Of a stretch of 64,000 nucleotides of DNA, positions 11,885 to 23,500 are shown piece after piece. The DNA comes from Lytechinus pictus (Eukaryota; Echinodermata; Echinoidea; Temnopleuroida; Toxopneustidae), in the NCBI RefSeq assembly GCF_037042905.1, contig NC_087254.1:22742603-22806602 (forward strand), in the 5' to 3' direction. Numbering within the stretch: position 1 is the first letter of the stretch; the number at the start of each line of letters is the position of its first letter. The notes beneath the pieces are model-generated. The model ran no database searches and had not been told where the DNA came from. It was given only the letters and a program-made list of their open reading frames with translations. The position numbers and the translations under genes are program-made.

Positions 11885-13400
11885 ATTCTATAAGGTGCTC
11901 CAGTAAAAAGCTTGTGTACACATGAAGTGATGACAAGCAAACAAGTTCAATTGCTAGAGATATTGCTAAACTGAGTTTGGGATATGGAATGACCTGGCAG
12001 GGAAGAAACAATGTTATATTATTCTATAAGGTGCTCCAGTAAAAAGCTTGTGTACACATGAAGTGATGACAAGCAAACAAGTTCAATCGCTAGAGATATT
12101 GCTAAACTGAGTTTGGGATATGGAATGACCTGGCAGGGAAGAAACAATGTTATATTGTTCTATAAGGTGCTCCAGTAAAAAGCTTGTGTACACATGAAGT
12201 GATGACAAGCAAACAAGTTCAATTGCTAGAGATATTGCTAAACTGAGTTTGGGATATGGAATGACCTGGCAGGGAAGAAACAATGTTATATTGTTCTATA
12301 AGGTGCTACAGTAAAAAGCTTGTGTACACATGAAGTGATGACAAGCAAACAAGTTCAATTGCTAGAGATATTGCTAAACTGAGTTTGGGATATGGAATGA
12401 CCTGGCAGGGAAGAAACAATGTTATATTGTTCTATAAGGTGCTCCAGTAAAAAGCTTGTGTACACATGAAGTGATGACAAGCAAACAAGTTCAATTGCTA
12501 GAGATATTGCTAAACTGAGTTTGGGATATGGAATGATCTGGCAGGGAAGAAACAATGTTATATTATTCTATAAGGTGCCACAGTAAAAAGCTTGTGTACA
12601 CATAAGTGATGACAAGCAAACAAGTTCAATTGCTAGAGATATTGCTAAACTGAGTTTGGGATATGGAATGACCTGGCAGGGAAGAAACAATGTTATATTG
12701 TTCTATAAGGTGCTCCAGTAAAATGCTTGTGTACACATAAAGTGATGACAACCAACAAGGAGTTCAAATGCTAGAGATCTTGCTAAACTGAGACATGGAT
12801 ATAGAATGACCTGGCAAGGGGAAAAACAAATATCATATTGCTCTTTAAGGTGTTCCAGTAAAAAGCTTGAGTAAACATTAAGTGACGATAAGCAAAAGGA
12901 GTACAATTACTAGAGATCTACTAAGGTCTATTTAATATAGACTGATCTGGCAGGAGGACACCTCATATTATATTGTTCTATGAGGTGATCCAGCAAAAAG
13001 CTTGTGTAAACATAAAGTGACGATAAGCAAACAGATTTCAATTGCTAGAGATCTTGCTATTGAGTTAGGGATATAGAATGACCTGGCAACAGGGGGGGGG
13101 GGGCAATATCATATTGTTCTATGAGGTGCTCCAGTAAAAAGCTCGAGTAAACAAAAAGTGACACCAAGCAACAAGGAGTTCACTTGCTAGACATCTCGTT
13201 AAACTGAGACAGGGGCACAGAAAGACCAAACACAAGAAAAACAACATGACAATTGTTCAATTGCTAGAGATCTTGTTAAACTTAGACAGAGGCACAGAAA
13301 GACCAAACAAGAGAAAAACAACATCACAATGTTCTATAAGGTATTCCAGTAAAAATCTTCAGTGAACATAAAGTTACTACAGTAACAAATGGAGTTCAAT
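11885..13400. repeat. 136-bp minisatellite, about 11 units, decaying to one side
   Basis: The unit starts near TAAGGTGCTCCAGTAAAAAG and recurs at 11891, 12027, 12163, 12299, 12435, 12571 and 12706 (136, 136, 136, 136, 136 and 135 bases apart). Increasingly diverged units follow at about 12846, 12980, 13117 and 13338. It lies between the two alternative last exons of pdxdc1. ORFs of 66 codons recurring here are repeat artefacts. 13400-14400 contains further weak relatives of the unit and nothing else recognisable. Confidence 0.95.
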
Positions 13401-14418
13401 TGCTACAGCAGACAGATCATATGCCAAACAATCGGGAGTGAGAAAGTAAGAGAGGAGGTAGTCCAAGGTGATAGGAAGAAAATAAAATGCTGATCTACAT
13501 GGTATTTATGTAGAATAAACTCAAGTATTAAAACACAATAAAGCAGCAACAAGAGTTCAATCATTAAACTGAGAAATTATAATGCCAACCTGAGACAGGG
13601 AGTAGAATGAAGTGAGAGGGGGTACAAAGATTTATGTTCCGCAACTTCTCAAAGAGCTGCATTTATCATCTCATCACACATTCAGAAACCAGGATTGAGG
13701 CTGTGCAGCTGCAGTGCACCACTTGAATCATGGATTAGATTAATGTAAGGCATATGTTTTTTGTTTTGGCATGTGGCTGCTAACTTGTTTCTGTCACATT
13801 ACTGATCAAACAATGTTTCACATCGCACAGATTTGCACAATTTGAAAAGGATTTTTCACACTTGTGTTTATCAACTGCAATATGTACCCTGATATGAGTT
13901 TGAAACCTTAATTCTACCCTGGAAAAGAGATATCTTGCTCTACTACATGTATGTGTTCCTGTAATAAAAATTCAACTGGACAATTATGGACAACAAATGG
14001 CAAACACAGGAGTTTAATCACTACATGTAGTTCTAAGCCGTCAAAGCATGAGAGAGTGATAGTGCCAACAAAAGACAATCAACTGACATGGGGAAGAATG
14101 ATGTGTGTGTGTACCTGAAAACAAGATATGGTTTACTACGTGTTCCTGTAAAAACTCAATGGAACAATTACGAACGGTAACTGGTAAACACAAAAGGGTG
14201 AGAATTGCCACATATAATTCTAAAAGATAAAAGTGTATGTCAGAGTGCCAACCAAAGACAATCAACTGAAACGTGAGTGGGGTGGAGTGTCAGGGAGAAA
14301 CAAGCAATGCGGCTCTACTAGGTGTTCATATGACAAGCATAACACTAGGTGCAAACAGTCTCATACCAAGCAATTACCTTCAGACACTACTGACAAGATG
14401 AGAATATAAGAATTATTT

Positions 14419-14563
14419 CTATTTGATGAAGACACTATCATCACTGTCATAGTCAAAACTTTGAGCTCCAGCCATGGAAGAGAGAATCGAGTTTGAGAGA
14501 TCGACCTTAGCAAAGATCTCTCTCGGTGATAAAGCTTTCTTCAACTTCAAGCCGTTATGCATC
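14419..14563 (-). CDS. pdxdc1: Alternative terminal coding exon of pdxdc1 (isoform A)
   Basis: A long pyrimidine tract ending in ccag precedes 48 codons reading R-MHNGLKLKKALSPREIF, then a serine-rich stretch, and ending FDYDSDDSVFIK with TAG at 14419-14421. The phase matches the preceding exon (ACA AG + G). A more upstream AG at about 14656 would put the join out of frame and stop at once. The tail mixes a basic segment with an acidic end and was not recognised in vertebrate PDXDC1. It could be lineage-specific or a minor isoform. Confidence 0.65.
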
Positions 14564-17500
14564 CTGGTTACACCCATGAAAGAATGCGATGAAGAAGTCA
14601 GAGAAAAGGAAAAGAGAGTAGAGTTGAAAATACTGGCATATTCTATGGCATTCATCTGAAACAATTGTCAATAAATTCCATATTTTCAAACGGAACTATA
14701 TGAATATCAATGAACTTCTAGAATCATGCCATGGTGTGTACTGCCTTTGCAATTTCTGGCTTCATGGTGTCCCATTGCACAAAAGTTACCATTATGGTAA
14801 CTCTTCTGAAATCCTTGATTCTGATTGGCTGTTGATCATTGTACCATGGTAGTTACCATTGGATGGCAAATGTACCATAATGATAAGTTTTATGCAACGG
14901 GGCCCAGGAGATGTCGTTATATAAAGCAAGTCACAACATTCAAGAACAGCTTTATGAAATTTCACCCAGGTTCTCTGCCCGTTATGTCCATCACAACCTT
15001 CATGCCTACCTTGTAGCATTGCTGCCTTCACTGACACTGTTCGCCACTGGACTCTCAGTCTCCAAGGTTGCAGCAGGATCAAGAGCGCCCTCTAAGTCAC
15101 GTTTCTGAACAGGTTTCTCTTCCGCTGGTGTGGTAGGAGTAGACTTGGGAGGACGTTGTTTGATAGGAGAGGCAGACTCCTCCTGGACCTGCATGTGAAG
15201 TTTGTAGGTCTTCTCTGTACTCTCCAGGGAACCTATAAAAAAAAATCAATATTAGTTATCTTCAATATCAATGTTTATTTTATCTTGTATTCCCTTTTTG
15301 GTGTTCATGTTTTCTTGTATAGGCCTACTGGGTTTGGTATATAATACTTCTAACAATGCAATATTATTTGCTCTTTGTGTTCAATTTGTAAACTTAATTG
15401 TATTTTGTCATCATATCTGTGGAGGCCTATTTCAACATACATTAATATATGGATAGAAAAAAGTTTTCTTATCTAATCTGACCTGACCTGATATACTCGT
15501 AATCTATTATAATCCAACCTAAACAAATTCAATACAATCTAATCCAATCTAGTTTCCCTTAACATTCCCTAATCTAATCCACATATAGAATAGAATCTAA
15601 CATGATCTACTCTCATTGTATATTGTTGACTGAGATAATGTTAACTACCTGAAGAAAGATTAAGTGTTCTTCCCTTGATGATAGCTTCTGGAGGAGGTGA
15701 AAACCAGTTGAGTAGAGACCCCACTAGAGGAACTTGTCTTAACACACCCTGAAAAGAATATGAATATTCATAAGATGATAAAGTGGATTCAATCAAATGA
15801 TTAATACACCCTGAAAAGAATATGAATATTCATAAGATAAAGTGGATTCAATCAAATGATTAATACACCCTGAAAAGAATATGAATATTCATAAGCTGTT
15901 AAAGTGGATTAAATCAAATGATTAATACACTCTGAAAAGAATATGAATATTCATAAGATGATAATGTGAATTCAATCAAATGATTAATACACCCTTAAAA
16001 AAGAATACGAATATTCATAAGATGATAATGTGGATTCAATCAAATGATTAATACACCCTGAAAAGAATATGAATATTCATAAGATGATAATAAGAACTCA
16101 ATCAAATGATTAATACACCCTGAAAAGAATATGAATATTCATAAGATGATAAAGTAGATTCAATCAAATGATTGGTCAGAACCACACATGTGGCAGGGGT
16201 GGTGTTTCATAAAGCTGTTCATTAAATATGCAACAATTTATGAACGACTAATGATCCTTTCTTGTGCCAAATCAGACTCTCAATCATTTGTATTCCTATC
16301 AGTTAATATTAAAAAGCAATCTTTTTAGATTACAATTCTTATTTGTAAGCATTTGAATGAGAACTATGCTATTTTTTATCAATATTTTATTTAGGTTATA
16401 AAAAGTTTGCTCCATTGAGTATGTAAGACTCAAATTTCTCAGCAGGCATATTTATAATTAACCAGATTCCATCATGTCCTTTTAAGCACAATATACTTAC
16501 CACAATGCTTCTATGTTTTAGTAAAACCATGAATTCTTTTTATCTCGCATGCATCGTTTGTCTCACTCTATATGATACAATTTTACATTGATATGAACAT
16601 GTTGTGCTGCTATAAATGCAATTTATTTTCTTGCATCTAAATATCCTGGCATCTTAACTTATCTTGTTCAATTATACATAGCAGAGCTACAAAGTATAAT
16701 GTTTAATAGCAAAATAAAATACTGACCTCCTCTAGTAGCTTGTTTTCATTTTCTTGTTCAAGCTGTTTCTCAGCCTCCATGATACCTTTGAGGATTAGCT
16801 CTGACATTGTCTCTAAGAACTGCAAGAAAGAAAGAAAGATAAATACATGGAACTATTACACAAAATACCATGAATTTGAGTCCCTTATTTTGATTTAGCT
16901 CATTATTGTTAGCCTCACAGATCAGAATGACAATATTTGTGAATTATCATTGCAATACTGCAATTTGTTGAACACTCAATTAGATGCAAGATAGTACAAA
17001 AGCTGAATATATATTAATTGTGATCATCGCAAGCACGAGATTTCGGTAACCATGTCATCACAATTCATCTTAATGATCTCCTGTTCTGGGATAAATTTAA
17101 TGTTAATTTCTACAATAAAATGAGTGCACTTTAATTTTTTGGTTCTGATAATAATGGAATGGATGTTCATTTGCGGAATATTGAATTACTTGCACAAATA
17201 CTGCAAGGAGAAAGCAATATATCAAATGTACCACTCAAATGCACCCGATGTTATACAGATTTTCACCCAAAGGAAACATTGCAAAAAATCTCAAATTCCC
17301 CTAAATCTTATGAAAAAAAAAACTTTCAATAAAAGCCAACAGCTTGTATCCCCAGTCAGTTGTGACCCGATTATGGTCTATGGAGATGAAGATTTCAAAG
17401 CAAAATAAACTTTTTTTTTACCTGAGATGAATCTTCCAGCTCTTTGCCAATGTCACAGATCATATCGAGGACCTCCTCCAAATTGGCATCACCATCCACC

Positions 17501-20500
17501 ACACCTATCGCTACAGCCACCGTCTCCTCTCCCGTCTGTGTCACCTGATAGCGCCCCCTTTGGGTGGCGTCCTCACCAGCCTGTAGCCTTTGTACCAGTT
17601 CTGTGTTGATTTTAGTGACCTCTCGTTTGGTCTGCTCGGACTCGGGGTCCTGGTTAGCTAGATAATCTGGAATGAATCTATGGGAAGCAAAATTATATGA
17701 CAATATTAAACAGTTGCTCTATATAAAACTTACTTTCACTCTGTGTCAAATTTCTAATACCCCATTCCCACCTCAATAAAAAACGTTCCATTGACAGATC
17801 TTGAACAAATGCCTAGTGAAAACATATTTAATATATTTAACTCTAACACTACATTCGTTAACAAACATCATAGCAGCTGTGACATCATGCATATGTGAGA
17901 AGATTGCAGCAACAATGCGCATTGGTGCAACATTATGTGACACTGAGACATATATTGTATCATGCCATACTTGGCCTCAATATACACATCACATGTCTTT
18001 TAGATCGGCATCACGGTTCACAAGCCTTGGGGGGTGTTGCAAAAATATATTTGCGATCAGTTGCAAAAATCATTAGCAAATTTTCGAGTGGTAGACCAAT
18101 TTTAACTAACACAGATAAATTCATATTTGTTGATACAAAAAGCAAACCAATGATCTATTAAAAATTTGCAATCGATTACAAGAATTATGATTGATTTGGG
18201 GACCAGGGCCCCATCATACAAAGAGTTACAATTGATCCAATCAATCGCAACTATGGAAAGCCAACAAAGTCAACATATAAAATGCATGTTTGTTAAAAAA
18301 AAAATCTAGATATAAATGTCTATCCATAAATTCATTGATTTCTTGACAATTTGGTGTGTTCTCCTTTGTGTACAAAGGACATTTTGCAAATTTCCTCTAG
18401 AAAAAATTATGACATGGATGGATTTCCATAGAGTTACTATTGATCGGATCAATCGCAACTCTTTGTAAGATAGGCCCCTGGAATTAAATTGGCAATCAAT
18501 TACAAGTTTCTTGCAATACCCCATTAGTCCTTAAACACACACCCAAGCTGGTGCATTGGAAATATAAAAATGCTTGGTAGACTTACTGCACAATACCCAG
18601 TCCGGCGTGGTTCTCACCATCAATTACCGTCAGATTCTGTTTGGCCGATGATAATTCATGGAATGGTCCTCTCTGCTCTATCGTTACATTCAGCTTGGAC
18701 TACAAAAAGTAATAAATAGATAGTAGAGGGAAATAAAAATGGCTAGGTACTTAATACGCAAGAAGAAAATTCTAAGGAGCTGAGTATAAACATTAACAAA
18801 TCCAGTCAAAGAAAGGTAATATATTTCATCAGGTAAAGATATTTTTAATAGCATTATTATCATTATTAAACATGGAGTTTTCTTACAGGTTTGTCTAAAT
18901 GTCCAAGTGTAAAGGTTAATGGATCTCGTTGAAATGAAATAATGCTATCAAAAGAGCAATATTCAAATGAAAAGGAAGCAAAATTGATAATCAAAATTAA
19001 TGATCAAATTTATTCATATAAACACTTATGAATAACTTGAATTGTTTACTTACAATGAGTGATTTCAGGGTTTCAACAAATGAGTCTATATGTTCTGATG
19101 TAGTCCCTCTATCTGCAAGTGATATACAGAAATGAATTAAGATGGTTGATGCAAAAAACTCAAACATTTCAAATAGAGATTTGGTGTGCTAATATAGTGA
19201 GGATATTTAAATTTGTGTAGTCCATATTTGCATCCTCTCAGAAAATATACACACACAATTTCTTTTACAAAAAGAAAGAAAGAATATGAATACTAGATTA
19301 TGAATTATTCTAACAAGAAGCACAATTATCATTATGATACTTAAAATATGGTTATAATCCAGAGGCTAGAGGACTACTGCATAAACTTTTCAGCTGGCCA
19401 ACAGGTCAACTGTTCTGCAGAATGACTATTTCCAAAAAAGAGAACTGAGCTGATGGGTTAATTCTAAAAGTGGACTTAGTTTTTGTATATATTATCTTTT
19501 CAATTCCCAAGGGTGGTGATGTTCTTAAAGTAGGTTGGAAGACAGTTGCACCTAGAGACTGTCCTAGGATATGGTGAACATCTTTTTTTTTTAAACAGTT
19601 CTTTCAACAAGGATGATTTGCAGAAAAATATCGAGGAGTTCTAGGTATATTGAATATTCCTACTTCTGATAATCTATGTTTAGAACTGACCACACTATTC
19701 ATATTTTGTGCTGTAATGTCATTAACTAATCTTGTACCAAATACACACCTAATCAGTCTTTGTGATCAATGTCTAGACCAATGTCAGTAACACCAATTTA
19801 GACGAAATATAGACTTACATGGGGCACTAGTCATTGGGCTGAACCTAATGCACACGCCCTCTTGGTCTCCTTCAACGATGTCTAGACCAATTTTTGGCTC
19901 AAGGTTATTCAGCTCAGCTCCAAGCTACAAGAAACAAAAAAAGATAAAATCCAGTTTACTTAGTCTAGAGAAAGGCAGATGATCATTCATATCACAAGTT
20001 CAAAATTCACTGTCACTATTATTACATGCATCTAATTTACTAATTAGTGAGCAATTGATCAGTTTAAACAGTTATCAGCTTTCTTATTATTCATTTCAAA
20101 CTTCGACTATTTATTCCTCTGTTTCCCTTTTCTTTGACATCTTTTATCAACCTAATTTGAGGTAGAGTCACCGCATATTAAAAACTGAGATAATATTTTT
20201 CTTTGAATGTATGTTTACTCAGGAAATGAATGCGTCTTGTGTTGGCTTTGATAATGCATTTTGCTGCTTCCCTGTATAAGATTCATTTGTGTTGTAGCAT
20301 ATTGAGCAAATGCTTTCTTAAGAGCTTCCAACAGTTTGAAAATATTTCAATATAATTGTAAGTTTACCCAGTCATTGAATGCATCAAGGGTAGGCTTGGG
20401 TAGTGTATTTTGCTGCTTCCCTTCATCTGATTCATCATGTGCTGTAGCGTATTGAGCAAATGATTTACCGGGAGCTTCCATACTGTCATCATATTTGAAG

Positions 20501-23500
20501 ACAACCACAGGTGACACAACATCCACTTGAGACTAATGGGGAAGAAAGGAAAATAGATTACTTTTACATGATCGTGGAATATATCATGTCCTCAGAAAAG
20601 GATTTATTCAGGGGCCCTAACAAAATCAATCTGAACAAGCAATAATAATATTAGGTTATATTTACTCAGGGGAGCCGCTTTAGTTATAAATTTGCTTTAA
20701 CAGCAGACACTGCATAACATAATCAAATGATTGTAGCTAATGAGACATGATGTGCCAAAGACTTACATTCACACTTAATTGTAATTGCTTGTATCCTCTA
20801 TTCTATAGGGCCCTAGAATGTCAACCTTATAAATACCTGTATTCTGATGACTGAAAATGCATATCTTTTCTGAGTCAGTACAGTCCAACACACTGGTTGC
20901 CGACAACCAAAAGATTACCTGGAACCCATCTTACAAAGAGATGCAACATATTCAAATCAAACTAAGAGTAATATTGCTCTAAAACACCCAAACTACATAA
21001 ATTTGGATCATTCACAATTCTTTATTTAAAGATGGGGTTACTATAATAACCCTTCAGAGAGGCTACAAAAATCAATGCCATGTGAGTGGAGGATTCTGAT
21101 GCAAAGTTATATACTTACAAAGACTTGTATTGTTTTGCTGATGACTTCAGATAGTGATCCTTCTAACGTGATTTCCTTGTCTGGTCGTGCTCGTTTCTTA
21201 TCCTACAGAAAACAAAACAAAACAAAACAAAATTTATTCAAAAACTTGACTTTGATGGAATCATCAATTACTTATGTGATTTGCTTATTTTGTTTTACCC
21301 AAGTGTTTGAATTTTGGTTTGTGGAGAAATTTCTTATACCAAACACACTTAAGACCTGCATGAATTTACAGCATTAGACTGGAGACGAGAATTCAAGATT
21401 TTCTAGAAGAAAAGATTTGTACTCCAAACAAGCGCAGAATTTATTTGAATCATCAAAGACTACCTCAAGGTCTGAGTGTTTAATGAGATATTCATAGCAC
21501 TATGATGATGGAATGGTGTTTACTGTAAGATGAAGAAGTGGATCCTTATCCAATGACTGGTTACACACACGCATTTGACCAGGGGTCCGTTTCATAAAAC
21601 TGTACGTAAGTTAAGAGCGACTTTAAGAACGACTGGTGATCCTTTCTTACGCGCTAAAATACCGCCAATGAATCTACCATTCACCATAAAAAGGATCACC
21701 CGTCGTTCTGAAAGTCGCTCTTAACTTACAAACAGCTTTATGAAACACCCACCAGATATTTATTTTGCCTTATGCGTAAATATACTTACAATACAAAGTA
21801 AAGTAAAAATGACCCATCATGATTTATGGATGACGATGTTTTATCAAGTAACAAAAAGGAGCCATCTTAAAAATGAATTTGCAAGGGCATTCCTAATTAC
21901 TCACACTTGTTACCTTTGAAACAGTGCAAATGACCCTATCTATGCTTCAGGTGTGTTAGAACTGTTCCAAAGGTACACAGTGCATGAAATTCATACTACT
22001 GTCCTCACTTGTGCATGTTTTTGAATACTTACTGCCAGATTAATAGCACCAAGGGAGTTGAGTCTCTGAGACATCTGTTGACTCTGTAAAACAAAGAAAA
22101 ATAGAAAGTTAATGTTATGTACAGATCATACGAAAACAGTTTGAACTAAGAAATGACAATGAATGGGAAATCCATTCACATGGATGACTGGGTAACTAGG
22201 TCTGTAGCATGTTGCTGCTTGAAAGGGATCCAAGTATGATCTCAGATCTATACTTTTGGGGCAAACCAGACAGGAGAGATATACTAATCTCCAAACCTAC
22301 TGGACAGATGCATCAATTAACCAATCAAAAGGGCTTGAAGATTTGCTGAATCAAGTCAATCCAGGATAACATGTATCGAAGTGCATGTAAGTGCACCTAG
22401 CTTTTCTTGGGTCAAACACTTACATTCTTTGAACCTGATAGACAAATTAAAAAGAATAAGTGACTTTCATTACCAGGTCTACCTATTCCCTTCTCCAAAT
22501 CTACCTATCAATCTATCAACCAATCTTCAACAATGATAAGTGATTTACTAGTTCTGCAGCATCGTGTAGCTTAGAAACGATACCATCATGACCCATACAT
22601 TGGAGGGCAAGCCAGAAGCAGATATCTTGGGTTGGACACCTACCCCCCCCCCTCCAAACCCACCTATCAATCTATCAACCAATCTTTAAGGACAAGTGAC
22701 CTACTAGTTCTGCAGCATGGTGTAGTTTGTAAATGATACCATCATGATCCATACATTGAAGGGCAAGTCTGGAAGAGATCTCTGCGATTGGACACCTACA
22801 CCCTCCTCCAAACCTCCCCCTCTCCTTAAAACCTACCTATCAATCTATCAACCAATCTTATAGGACAAGTGACCTACTAGTTCTGCAGCATGGTGTAGCT
22901 TAGAAACGATACCATCATGACCCATACATTGAAGGGCAAACCAGAAACAGATCTATTGGGTTGGACACCACCCCCCCCCCCAACCCACCTATCAATCTAT
23001 CAACCAATCTTTCAGGAAAAGTGACTTACTAGTTCTGCAGCATGGTGTAGCTTAGAAACGATACCATCATGATCCATACATTGAAGGGCAAGTCAGGAAG
23101 AGATCTCTTTGATTGGACACCTACGCCCTCCTCCAAACCTTCCCCTCTCCTTAAAACCTACCTATAAATCTATCAACCAATCTTATAGGACAAGTGACTT
23201 ACTAGTTCTGCAGCATGGTGTAGCTTAGAAACGATACCATCATGACCCATACATTGAAGGGCAAGCCAGAGAGGTAGGGCACCTAATCTCTCTTGAGGTT
23301 GAGATGAACATAGTCCTGCTGCTAGACTCTGTATAAAAGAAAGAATAAGACAACACCATCACCAACCCCTGCTTTCCAACACTGATGTAAATACAGGTGA
23401 AGACGATTATTTTACAATATAGACCTGGGGGCTGGTTCATGAATGTGAGAAGCACTAACAAGTTATCATCTGACAGTCAGACACAGCTGCTCTTTTATAA

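Noticed and set aside
12083..12906. Repeated 66-codon minus-strand ORFs
   Set aside because: Periodic with the 136-bp minisatellite; not genes.
11885..13400. CRISPR-like array
   Set aside because: The 136-bp repeats are continuous without unique spacers, in a eukaryotic intron.
14564..14656. Longer reading of the isoform A terminal exon, using the AG near 14656
   Set aside because: That acceptor gives AG+ATGA, an immediate stop; the inner acceptor after the pyrimidine tract keeps the frame.
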